A program made the translations under genes and the position numbers. DNA of 64,000 nucleotides from Pseudoalteromonas rubra (GTDB lineage Bacteria > Pseudomonadota > Gammaproteobacteria > Enterobacterales > Alteromonadaceae). The stretch spans positions 94,214 to 158,213 of the forward strand of contig NZ_JXYA01000047.1 of the NCBI RefSeq assembly GCF_000967655.1, written 5' to 3'. Below are positions 1 through 8,052 of the stretch, in pieces. Within the stretch, counting starts at the first letter, position 1. The number at the start of each line of letters is the position of its first letter. The notes beneath the pieces were generated by a model, which worked only from the letters and a program-made list of their open reading frames with translations, did not search any database and had not been told where the DNA came from.

Positions 1-2
1 TT

Positions 3-743
3 AATGTCATTTACGAGCCCATCGTAAACTCCCATGGCGCAAACTTGGTATGGCGTCGGAATTGGGACGATAACACAGTAAATGCCTATGCACTGCAACA
101 AGGCAATAACTGGATAGTTTCTATGTTTGGTGGACTCGCGCGTGCGCCTGAAGTGACAGAAGATGGATTTGCTCTGGTTGTGTGTCACGAGCTGGGTCAC
201 CACCTTGGCGGCTTCCCATTCAAAGGCACTCGCTGGGCATCAAGCGAGGGGCAGTCGGACTACTTTGCTTCTCACGCATGCGCAAAGCAAATCTGGGCAG
301 ATGAGGACAATACCCCCTATCGCTATACGGTAAACGCAACCGCTAAAGCAAAATGTGATGCCACTTATGGCAATTTCTATGACCAAAACCTCTGCTATCG
401 CACGGCCATGGCGGGCTACTCGCTGGCGAGTTTGCTGGCAGCGGGCCGTGGTCAGACAGTAAGCTTTGATGACCGGGATACCAGTGTTGTCTCTCAAACA
501 TATGAAGCTCACCCTCAGCCACAGTGTCGTCTGGATACCTACGTCGAAGGTGCATTATGTAAAATTGACAATGATGACTACCTGATCCCAGGCAAAGATG
601 TCACCTTGGGTCGTCAGTCAATTTACGCAGAACTCGAAGCCGCTCGCAACCATTGTGCAAGCATTTCACATAGCCTAAACGTACCTAATGCTAATGACGC
701 CTACCGTCCTAAGTGCTGGTACAAACCTCGCCTCGTAAAATAA
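3..743 (+). CDS. Secreted-type zinc metalloprotease, gluzincin-like (5' end outside window)
   Basis: The reading frame is open to the left edge, so the true start lies outside; the TTG at 45 is only the first possible start codon inside the window. The visible part contains HELGH, with zinc-ligand histidines encoded at 186 and 198. About 16 residues later comes an ExxxD element (Glu at 246, Asp at 258), the usual HExxH...ExxxD arrangement of gluzincin metallopeptidases. Eight or so cysteines in the rest suggest a disulfide-bonded exported protein. The next gene, encoding a secreted Hint-domain protein, begins 18 bp after the stop, so the two are probably co-transcribed. The exact peptidase family cannot be named from this fragment. 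Confidence 0.6.
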   Translation, partial: NVIYEPIVNSHGANLVWRRNWDDNTVNAYALQQGNNWIVSMFGGLARAPEVTEDGFALVVCHELGHHLGGFPFKGTRWASSEGQSDYFASHACAKQIWADEDNTPYRYTVNATAKAKCDATYGNFYDQNLCYRTAMAGYSLASLLAAGRGQTVSFDDRDTSVVSQTYEAHPQPQCRLDTYVEGALCKIDNDDYLIPGKDVTLGRQSIYAELEAARNHCASISHSLNVPNANDAYRPKCWYKPRLVK

Positions 744-761
744 AATATTAAGGAAAAATAA

Positions 762-1655
762 ATGACTCTTATCAAAAAACTACTTCTGGCATCCGTTGCC
801 TTGATGACTTTGTTAGCAGTAAGTAGCGCAGAAGCTCGCCTCCCCGTAGATTGCGAAATCCCTGAGCCAGGTATGGAACAGGAATTGCGCATTGAATGCG
901 GTGGCGGCGGTGGTTATGATCCAACTCCTGCCGAAACAAACCGCTTTTTAGATCAAACTTATGTTGACCAGCTTAAGTCTCGTTGTAACGGCACAGAGCT
1001 GACGCAGGCAGAATGTCGTGATTACCGTAACTATGCCCGTGGTAACTGTATCAACAACACTGAGTATAACTACGCTGTGCAAAAAAACTTTGCGCCTGTT
1101 TGTAACCAGTTTGACCCAAGCAAGCTAATTGCGGTTTGTCGCTGTGGCTGTTTTGAGGTTGGTACAAAAATCTCTGCGCGTGAAGGCAAATCTAACGCAA
1201 TCACTCAGGTAAATGTCGAAGCTCTGTTCAACAACGAACAGAAATTCGATGTGCTAGCCTTTGCAGAAACTGCCACTATGTCTAACGTTCACTTCGACCT
1301 TGAGCAAATCGAAGATACTACGAAGGGTCCGGAAGAGAAGCCTCTTGTAATTGTACACACAGAATCAGGTATCCGTATCGGTTTGTCTGAAGAGCACGGT
1401 GTGCTTTTAGCATCAGGTAAAATGACTGTGGCTCGCAACCTGCAAGCTGGCGATGATTTAGTAAAAGAAGATGGCAGCACCGACAAAATCGTAGCGATTG
1501 AAAGCGGCGCGGAAAATCAGATGGTTTATAACCTGTTAACCACAGCCGAAGAAGAGCAAGGACACCTGGTCATTGCAAACGGTTTAGTGATGGGTGACTT
1601 GTACTGGCAGAACATTCTTATGAGTGACATGGCTAAGTTCAAAGTTAGACAGTAA
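762..1655 (+). CDS. Secreted Hint (hedgehog/intein-like) domain protein
   Basis: The 297-residue product starts with a Sec signal peptide (about residues 1-25, ending AEA). The N-terminal half is cysteine-rich with glycine runs. From about residue 126 it reads like a Hint domain: the CRCGCFEVGT segment places a candidate nucleophile at Cys130, an SEEHGV block gives His212, a leucine-x-x-GD block follows, and a C-terminal VIANGL block has Asn273. Hint domains carry out self-cleavage or splicing at such a cysteine. Here the domain sits at the C-terminus of an exported protein, so self-cleavage could release or attach the N-terminal part (inference). AAGGAAAAATA precedes the ATG. It follows a metalloprotease gene in what looks like one operon. 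The family call is by motif reading only. Confidence 0.6.
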   Translation: MTLIKKLLLASVALMTLLAVSSAEARLPVDCEIPEPGMEQELRIECGGGGGYDPTPAETNRFLDQTYVDQLKSRCNGTELTQAECRDYRNYARGNCINNTEYNYAVQKNFAPVCNQFDPSKLIAVCRCGCFEVGTKISAREGKSNAITQVNVEALFNNEQKFDVLAFAETATMSNVHFDLEQIEDTTKGPEEKPLVIVHTESGIRIGLSEEHGVLLASGKMTVARNLQAGDDLVKEDGSTDKIVAIESGAENQMVYNLLTTAEEEQGHLVIANGLVMGDLYWQNILMSDMAKFKVRQ

Positions 1656-1704
1656 CACAAAGATGGCTAGCTTTGGTTAGCCGCTTTATTAAACCCAAAC
1701 TAAC

Positions 1705-1738
1705 AACCAGCTGCTTTTCACGAGGCAAGCAGCTGGTT
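1705..1738 (+). terminator. 12-bp perfect hairpin after the Hint gene (weak terminator or attenuator)
   Basis: AACCAGCTGCTT at 1705-1716 pairs perfectly with AAGCAGCTGGTT at 1727-1738 around a 10-nt loop. Only TTTATA follows, so termination may be partial. The next ATG is 14 bp downstream, so the hairpin may set the ratio between the two halves of the operon. Confidence 0.5.
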
Positions 1739-1751
1739 TATAAGGATCATT

Positions 1752-2495
1752 ATGCTCAAGAGTCGTTATACAAAACTGGGATTACTTGCTGTCTCCGGTG
1801 CCATTTTGATAGCACTGAGTATGCCCAAAGACAATCAGCAAAGCCGTAACCCCGACAGCGGCATGGCCAAAGCTCAGTCTGCTGCAACTAAGATAAAGAA
1901 CGAGAATAACAACAAGCCGAGCACATACTCGGTTGCAAACCAAAACAAATCTACGCCAGTCACGACACTGCAAACCGCAAGTGCCGACTTAAAAACATAT
2001 ATAGAATTTAGTCAACATGCTGACCGTAGTGAAAGAAAGAAGGCACTTTTTGGGCAATGGGATAGCTCCACAGACATGCTGCAACTGCAAAACACAATTT
2101 TGACTCAAAAAGGCTTTGCACAAGAAATGTTTAAAGGCGAGCAAGCTCAGGCACGTTTGCTCGCGATCGAGTACCTGAGTTACCTGGCTCAAAATGGTCA
2201 AAGAGATCCGATAGAAAAAGCAATCGGACAACTTTCAGAAAGGCTGAACCAGGAAGAGTGGGTACAGGGAATAGAGCACGACTATGTGGACCTGTTATTT
2301 AAATATACAGAAACACTGACGCAAGAAGAGTTAATGGGTGACTTCGAACAAATCGTTGAAAAGTCGGGATACTCCAAGAAAACTCACGACTTGTTTACAA
2401 CAGGTTTATCGCTATCAGAAACAGTGTTACTCTTGCCTGATGACAAAATGGTCGAACTAAGGAATAGATTGAATCTCATTAAGGAGCAATCATGA
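1752..2495 (+). CDS. Membrane-anchored helical protein of unknown function
   Basis: I do not recognise this 247-residue protein. It has one N-terminal hydrophobic segment (about residues 9-24) that would anchor it in the inner membrane or serve as an uncleaved signal. A polar, low-complexity linker rich in Asn, Lys, Ser and Thr follows (about 25-80), then a mainly alpha-helical region to the end. An AAGGA ribosome-binding site precedes the ATG. It overlaps the next gene by 4 bp (ATGA), so translation with the subtilisin-like lipoprotein is probably coupled. A protein of the same layout (anchor, linker, helical repeats) is encoded at 12106-13194 before an RTX protein, which may point to a shared accessory role for exported partners (inference). 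Confidence 0.55.
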   Translation: MLKSRYTKLGLLAVSGAILIALSMPKDNQQSRNPDSGMAKAQSAATKIKNENNNKPSTYSVANQNKSTPVTTLQTASADLKTYIEFSQHADRSERKKALFGQWDSSTDMLQLQNTILTQKGFAQEMFKGEQAQARLLAIEYLSYLAQNGQRDPIEKAIGQLSERLNQEEWVQGIEHDYVDLLFKYTETLTQEELMGDFEQIVEKSGYSKKTHDLFTTGLSLSETVLLLPDDKMVELRNRLNLIKEQS

Positions 2496-4093
2496 AAAAC
2501 GCAATCTTTATTGCACTATTCGCAACATCACTAAGTGCCTGTGGGAGCAGTAATGCACAAGGTGATACACCGGTAGTGCCTGATAAATCAGTTACGCCAA
2601 GTCCAAACCCGACTCCAGATCCCACACCAGCCCCTGAGCCGACACCAGACCCGGATCCCACACCCGATCCAACGCCTGACCCAGACCCTACACCGGACCC
2701 GGATCCAGATCAGAAACCGACGCCCGCAGACAGACTTGTTGAGCAACAAGGGGTTATCTTTCCAAAGTTTCCAGTTTTAGAAAGTGATCAGGCCATTATT
2801 GATAAAGTAACAGAAATCGTTAATGCCTCAACTTGCGACGGGTGGGAGCAAAACTGCAACATGGTAGAAGTCACCTTTTCACCAGTACCACACAACGCAG
2901 CTAAGTTTGACAAGAACCAGCGCATCATGGTGATTGACTTCGGTATGTCTCAGCAAGCCGTATCGGCATACAGAGACAGGGTGCTCGATTTGCTCAGTTA
3001 TGATGCAGATATGAATTTAGTTGCGCACCGCCCGGTCATTATGATGCCATCTGAAGCGAACCAGGTTTTCACTGAAATTGCCAGCGCCTCGCGCAGTTTG
3101 TCAGCAATTGACTTCAGTCACGTATCTGCGACATTTGCCGGTAACTACCTGCCGCTTATCAAGGAAAAAGGCGCACCTTTTTTTGCCGTGGGTGATGGCC
3201 ACGGTGCGCACGTCGTTTCATTCTTATTTGAGTACAACCCCAGAGCACAGCTTCTTTTGGTTGAAGATGGGCACTGGATGGACAATAGCTCATGTGAGGC
3301 ACTCAGCAGCGGCGACACTGCGATTAGAGAAGCTGAGCTGGCAAATTTGAGAACCAGGCAAGACCGAGCAATCAGTGGTTTGCAAGCTGCCGTGGAAGAA
3401 CACGATATTGGCCTGATCAATGCCTCTTTTGGTGTGTCTAAGAGCGTACTGAATGATACCGTAAAGGCCAAATGTGGCGCGCTGCTTGATGACTCAGTTA
3501 TGACGGCGTTAATGGTTCTGGAGATCAGATACATCGAAAATCTCGCTTCGTTCACGTACACAACGGATGAAAACGAGCAACGTAAAACCTTGCTTGTACA
3601 AGCGGGTATCGCAAAGTCACAACGCGCTTTGGTTGAAGATGATGCAGCTTACCCTATAGATTGTGATTCTGACATTCAGCCAAGATTGAGGGTCGCCAAT
3701 CCGCTTACTTCTATGAAAAGGCTTGGCATCGAGGACATTCCTCTTGAAGGTGTGACCGATAACGCTAAGTTGTCGCAAACCGATTATAATCTGTGGCGTT
3801 GTACCGATGTGTATATCCCGACTGGCGGATATAAAGAAAACGGCATTAAATCCCGTAAACGGTCTTATCCGTCAACCCTGTATGGAGTGCTAACTGCCGG
3901 TGCCATCTATGCGCCCTTCCACAGCTCTTCTTACTCAACACCGGTTGCTGTGTCTGCGTTGAACTATTTACAAACACAAAGTGACCAATACCTGACACCT
4001 GAAATGTTAATCGAGCAGTTTAATCAAGCACAAAAAAAGGTCTTAGATCCATTACAACACGATCAGTTTGATGTGTATAAACACGCGTTTTAA
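2492..4093 (+). CDS. Subtilisin-like (S8 family) lipoprotein with Pro-Asp-Thr linker
   Basis: The N-terminus is a lipoprotein signal with lipobox LSAC (Cys17). A long Pro/Asp/Thr linker follows (about residues 33-75), a typical flexible spacer from the membrane. Three short motifs match the order of the S8 catalytic triad: VIDFG with Asp149, GHGAHV with His237, and SSYSTP with Ser480, spaced like the [GT]TSxAxP motif. The domain is otherwise divergent and long, so activity is likely but unproven. The start overlaps the preceding gene by 4 bp. With the metalloprotease and Hint protein upstream it forms a small exported-proteolysis cluster. It could also be a catalytically weakened S8 homologue, since the GTS glycine is not conserved. 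Confidence 0.6.
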   Translation: MKNAIFIALFATSLSACGSSNAQGDTPVVPDKSVTPSPNPTPDPTPAPEPTPDPDPTPDPTPDPDPTPDPDPDQKPTPADRLVEQQGVIFPKFPVLESDQAIIDKVTEIVNASTCDGWEQNCNMVEVTFSPVPHNAAKFDKNQRIMVIDFGMSQQAVSAYRDRVLDLLSYDADMNLVAHRPVIMMPSEANQVFTEIASASRSLSAIDFSHVSATFAGNYLPLIKEKGAPFFAVGDGHGAHVVSFLFEYNPRAQLLLVEDGHWMDNSSCEALSSGDTAIREAELANLRTRQDRAISGLQAAVEEHDIGLINASFGVSKSVLNDTVKAKCGALLDDSVMTALMVLEIRYIENLASFTYTTDENEQRKTLLVQAGIAKSQRALVEDDAAYPIDCDSDIQPRLRVANPLTSMKRLGIEDIPLEGVTDNAKLSQTDYNLWRCTDVYIPTGGYKENGIKSRKRSYPSTLYGVLTAGAIYAPFHSSSYSTPVAVSALNYLQTQSDQYLTPEMLIEQFNQAQKKVLDPLQHDQFDVYKHAF

Positions 4094-4109
4094 TGACTTC
4101 ATAAGTTAC

Positions 4110-4147
4110 AACGTGCCCTGAGCTACTCAGCGGCACGTTCCTTTATT
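4110..4147 (+). terminator. Rho-independent terminator after the S8-like gene
   Basis: AACGTGCC (4110-4117) pairs with GGCACGTT (4132-4139), with an inner CTGA/TCAG helix, followed by CCTTTATT. It closes the operon that begins left of the window. Confidence 0.7.
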
Positions 4148-4259
4148 CACGCTCTTCGCTAAGCACCACATCACCCGAGCATATCGACCTGAAAAACTGG
4201 TATTCACTGGGCAATGAGCTAGCTTTATGAATCTATTCATCACTTGAGCAAGGTAACCC

Positions 4260-5222
4260 ATGGAACTGACACACCTTTCAAAAGCCACAGCAGAAAAACT
4301 CAAACTACTGGTTGAACGTATAGAACAAAGCCACATCCCCCCCTCCATGCTGGATGAAACCCTCAATATTGCAACCTGGAATATTCGTGACTTTGGCAAA
4401 CGACGACGCAGCGAGCTGGCCATTACGCTTATCTCGCGCATTTTGTATCAGTTTGACCTGATTGCGATCACCGAGCTTCGAGACGATTTGACCGATTTTA
4501 AGCGGGTAATGCAGCAACTGGGACCAGACTGGCAGTTTGTGATCAGCGACTGGCAAAGCGATTTTGGCGGCAACTGGGAGCGCACCGCGTTTGTTTACGA
4601 CAAACGCATGGTGCAGTTTACTGGTCTGGCCGCAGAAGCGCAGCCAGACAGGCAAAAAGTCGATGACCAGTATATCAGTGAACAATCCTGGTGGCGCGCG
4701 CCTTATATGGCTTCTTTTAAAGCTGGCAGTTTCGATTTTATGATACTGGCCATGCACGCCCGCTGGGGCACGCGCCCTGGCCGTGAGCAAGAGCTCGCCA
4801 GCTTTGGCGACTGGATAAAGAGCCGCTGGGTCGACAACGCCGATACGGTATTTGATGAAGACCTGATTGTGGTGGGCGACTTTAATATTCCCCGCATTGG
4901 CGATCGCTTCTATCAGGCGCTCACCCAATCAAGCGGATTACAGATGCCGCAGGCCCTGGCAGAGATCAACGACACCGCAGCGAGCGCTGGCAATAAACGC
5001 TACGACCAAATTTTGCACCGTGCCAGGCATGCGTTTAGTTATGCCGACAAAGGCGGCGTGATTGACTTTGCGGCACAAGGCCTGATGGCTGCGATATTTG
5101 ATGATACCGGCATTCCCGAAAGTAAATGGACCTATGAGCTGAGCGACCACTTTCCGCTTTGGGTGCAAGTCAATACCAATAATGAATTAGCCATACTTAA
5201 CAGCATCATACAAAACGAGTAA
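4260..5222 (+). CDS. Endonuclease/exonuclease/phosphatase (DNase I-like) family protein
   Basis: The 320-residue product carries the ordered motifs of the EEP fold: ATWNIRDF with Asn41, ITELRDD with metal-ligand Glu72, MHARWG with His166, VGDFNIP with Asp207 and Asn209, and SDHFPLW with Asp296 and catalytic His297. These support a Mg-dependent phosphodiesterase. The substrate (DNA, RNA, phosphoinositide or other) cannot be told from sequence. No convincing signal peptide is visible, so it is probably cytosolic. It stands alone between a terminator and the beta-helix gene. The ATG at 4260 follows AGCAAGGTAACCC, a usable ribosome-binding site. Confidence 0.8.
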   Translation: MELTHLSKATAEKLKLLVERIEQSHIPPSMLDETLNIATWNIRDFGKRRRSELAITLISRILYQFDLIAITELRDDLTDFKRVMQQLGPDWQFVISDWQSDFGGNWERTAFVYDKRMVQFTGLAAEAQPDRQKVDDQYISEQSWWRAPYMASFKAGSFDFMILAMHARWGTRPGREQELASFGDWIKSRWVDNADTVFDEDLIVVGDFNIPRIGDRFYQALTQSSGLQMPQALAEINDTAASAGNKRYDQILHRARHAFSYADKGGVIDFAAQGLMAAIFDDTGIPESKWTYELSDHFPLWVQVNTNNELAILNSIIQNE

Positions 5223-5502
5223 CAAAATATTACCTAAATAATAGACAAGTATTTCATTTAATAGCACAATGCATTTTGACGAACGATACCTGTGTGCTTA
5301 ATTGCGTTGTCAGCATTGCGGTGTGGGATACTGTCGATGGCGCAGTAAATTGTGCCAGTACCTGTTTACAGATACAGTGCCGAAAGATGTATTTAGTGCT
5401 TTTGGCAGATTCCCCCCAGACAGGCAGGATATTAACGCATTGTGTTGTGGTATCTTCGTTAACCAAACTAAGTGTAACGATGACTTCAATAAGGAAGAAG
5501 CA

Positions 5503-6675
5503 ATGAAAGACACGAAAACCCTCACGCTAACTCTTCTCTCTGGCGCACTGGCGCTGTGTACTATCCCGCAGGCACTCGCTGCGCAATGTAACATTGTGAT
5601 CCCTTCCAGCCACCATTTGATCGATGGTAATACGCTGGGCGTGGTCGCTGGTGATACTATCTGCCTGGCAGCCGGGGAACGCGGCCCGCTGCGAATTCGC
5701 AACGTTCACGGTGAAGCGGGCAATCCAGTCGTGATCCGCAACGAAGATGGCACAGTCACAACCACCCCTTACGAGTACAGTATTGCCGTCGAGCAATCTT
5801 CTCAGCTACGCATTACCGGTAGCCGGGATGAAGCAGGTTACGGTATGCGCCTGGGTGGTACAGTTGGCATTGGTGGGCTCAGCGAGTACATAGAGATTGA
5901 TAATCTTGAAATCTACCGCGCGCGTTTTGCCGGACTGTTGATTAAAACCGATCCTACCTGCGATCCCGCCACCTGGCAGGAAAACTTCACCATGCGCGGG
6001 CTGAGAGTACACCACAACTACATTCACGACACCGAAACAGGCGAAGGCATGTACATAGGCTATACAGGGAAGAGCCGCAAGCTGGAATGTGATGGTGTTG
6101 CAACCACGGTGTATCCGCATAAACTGACTGACGTTGACATATACAACAACACCCTTGAAAACATTGGTGCCGATGGTATTCAGCTCAATTCAGTGGCAAG
6201 TGATGCAAGCATTCGCAATAACAAGATTTACCGCACCGGCGTCAGCCCGTTTGATCCTAAATACCAAAACACAGGTATTCAGGTTGGCGGGGATAAGGTA
6301 ACGGTAACAGGCAACCTGATCTATCGCAGTGGCGGTAATGGCATGATGCTCGATGGCGACGGTTTAACCATCCATGACAACCACATTCTGTACGCCGGAG
6401 AAAATGGCATTTTTGCCCGTAACCCAGCGCAGCAGGACAGCACCATCAGCGATGGTGAAGCGCATGTCTACAGTGAAAACCTGATTATACATCCGGCCAG
6501 TTACGGCATTAAACTGTATGCCGTCAATACCGCAACCCCTAACCTGATCAAAGAAAACACCATCGAAGATCACGGTCAGCGTGACGCGGCCAATCGCCCA
6601 ATGACTTACTCTTATCTGAATAATAGCGTGTTCAGACAAGAACTGAACAACCGCCATTACGTGGTTGAGCAGTAG
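5503..6675 (+). CDS. Exported right-handed parallel beta-helix protein
   Basis: I chose the ATG at 5503, preceded by AAGGAAG, because it gives a clean Sec signal peptide (about residues 1-27, ending ALAA); the open frame extends further upstream but without protein-like sequence. The mature part has repeated turns of the kind NNxIxxTG, NxLxNIGADGIQL and GNLIYRSGGNGM, typical of parallel beta-helix folds (pectate-lyase or NosD-like, Beta_helix family). Such proteins usually bind or cleave polysaccharides outside the cell. Acidic residues are present on several turns, but I cannot identify a catalytic set, so the substrate is unknown. Confidence 0.7.
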   Translation: MKDTKTLTLTLLSGALALCTIPQALAAQCNIVIPSSHHLIDGNTLGVVAGDTICLAAGERGPLRIRNVHGEAGNPVVIRNEDGTVTTTPYEYSIAVEQSSQLRITGSRDEAGYGMRLGGTVGIGGLSEYIEIDNLEIYRARFAGLLIKTDPTCDPATWQENFTMRGLRVHHNYIHDTETGEGMYIGYTGKSRKLECDGVATTVYPHKLTDVDIYNNTLENIGADGIQLNSVASDASIRNNKIYRTGVSPFDPKYQNTGIQVGGDKVTVTGNLIYRSGGNGMMLDGDGLTIHDNHILYAGENGIFARNPAQQDSTISDGEAHVYSENLIIHPASYGIKLYAVNTATPNLIKENTIEDHGQRDAANRPMTYSYLNNSVFRQELNNRHYVVEQ

Positions 6676-6690
6676 TCATAAAACTCTGTT

Positions 6691-6721
6691 AACAGCAGCG
6701 CCTGTACCGGGCGCTGCTGTT
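6691..6721. terminator. Bidirectional terminator between convergent genes
   Basis: AACAGCAGCGCC (6691-6702) pairs with GGCGCTGCTGTT (6710-6721), followed by TTATTTT on the plus strand and preceded by AAAACTCTGTT. It separates the beta-helix gene from the minus-strand M23 peptidase gene. Confidence 0.8.
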
Positions 6722-6735
6722 TATTTTCTGAATAG

Positions 6736-8049
6736 CTACTTACCCAGCGAAGCCGTATTCGTCACATACTGATCCAGTTCTGGGTTTTGATGCACACGCG
6801 CAATGCGCTGTTGCAGACTGGTAAGCTGACTGCCGCTCAGTCGCTGCTGTTTTACATGCTTCAGTGACAATGGGTTAATAGGCTTACCATTTTTATGTAC
6901 TTCATAGTGTAAATGGCGGGCCTGCGACAATCCGGTGTTACCCAGATACCCTATTACTTCGCCTTGCTTAACCCGTGTGCCCGGTTTCATGCCCTTAGCA
7001 AACCCGTTCAGGTGCGCGTATAGAGTCTCGTAGCCATTGGCGTGTCGGATCACAACCCTGTTACCAAAGCCACCACCCCAGCCTGCTTTTTTGATGGTGC
7101 CATTACCCGCCGCAAAGATAGGTGTGCCAACGGGCGCACCAAAATCCAGTCCAGCGTGTAGCCGGGTATAACCGAGAATAGGATGCTTTCGGTTGCCGAA
7201 TTTAGACGATAAACGCGCGCCATTTAACGGGGTTTTTAGCAAAAAGCTCTGCGCAGGACGACCGTCGGCAAAGTAAAAGCCGCTTTGCGCGCCCTCTGCA
7301 TCATGGTGATATACCGCCAGGTCTTCTCCCTGATTCTGAAGCCGGGCAAAGCGCAACTGGCCAGCCTGTTCCAGCTGCTGCTCAAGGCCGTCTTTGGTCA
7401 TTAAAATGGCTTTGTCATACATCAGAGTCAGTGCATCGCCTCGATGTATTTCCCGCTGAAAATCAACAAAATGAGAAAACACGGTGATACTCTGATTGAC
7501 CACATCCAGCGGCACCGAGTCGGCAATCAGCGACTCGTAAAGGCTTTGAGTAATGGCAACATCGTGCACCGCCTGAGCCGGGCGCGTATCGAGTTGATAG
7601 CGGCGTTTTTGCCACTCGCCCGTCATTGAAACACTCAGCCGCTGTGCAAAGCCTGTCGCTACAGTGACTGAATGTAATTGACCCTCAAAGACCTCTATTT
7701 TTACTTTTTGCCCAACCGGCAGCTTGCTGAGATCAACCTCAGGGGCCATCAATTTTTGTAACTTGTATGCCTGACGGTCACTCAGACCAAAAGGCTTCAG
7801 TAAGGCAATAAATGACTGACCCGCAGACAGAGTTAGCAATTTGTGCTCAACCTGCGGCGTCTGTTCAGGCTCATCAGATACCTGAACAGGCAATATTTTT
7901 TCGCTTGTTTGCTCTGTACTTGGTTCGGCCTGTGCCACAGCGGGCGTACACATAGGGCCACTTTTAGCCGCTGTCTGATCAGGTAAATCAGACACAAGCG
8001 TGCTTAGCACCATACCCACAGGGATGGCGATCATCAGATGATATTTCAT
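6736..8049 (-). CDS. M23 family (LytM-like) cell-wall endopeptidase
   Basis: The 437-residue protein has an N-terminal signal or anchor (about 1-20) and a LysM/OapA-like region near residues 70-130. A C-terminal M23 domain carries HAGLDFG (His298, Asp302) and ARHLHYEV (His379, His381), the zinc ligands of lysostaphin-type peptidases. The architecture resembles MepM-type enzymes that cut peptide cross-links in peptidoglycan in the periplasm. It starts 3 bp after the stop of the M56-M23 fusion gene, so it is the last gene of a BlaI-type operon. That context suggests its expression responds to cell-envelope stress (inference). Confidence 0.8.
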   Translation of the reverse strand: MKYHLMIAIPVGMVLSTLVSDLPDQTAAKSGPMCTPAVAQAEPSTEQTSEKILPVQVSDEPEQTPQVEHKLLTLSAGQSFIALLKPFGLSDRQAYKLQKLMAPEVDLSKLPVGQKVKIEVFEGQLHSVTVATGFAQRLSVSMTGEWQKRRYQLDTRPAQAVHDVAITQSLYESLIADSVPLDVVNQSITVFSHFVDFQREIHRGDALTLMYDKAILMTKDGLEQQLEQAGQLRFARLQNQGEDLAVYHHDAEGAQSGFYFADGRPAQSFLLKTPLNGARLSSKFGNRKHPILGYTRLHAGLDFGAPVGTPIFAAGNGTIKKAGWGGGFGNRVVIRHANGYETLYAHLNGFAKGMKPGTRVKQGEVIGYLGNTGLSQARHLHYEVHKNGKPINPLSLKHVKQQRLSGSQLTSLQQRIARVHQNPELDQYVTNTASLGK

Positions 8050-8052
8050 GAA

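Noticed and set aside
4305..4928. 207-residue frame opposite the EEP nuclease gene
   Set aside because: It is antisense to a gene with all catalytic motifs intact and shows no family likeness.
5302..5502. N-terminal extension of the beta-helix protein frame
   Set aside because: No signal peptide would result and the ATG at 5503 has a good ribosome-binding site and signal peptide.
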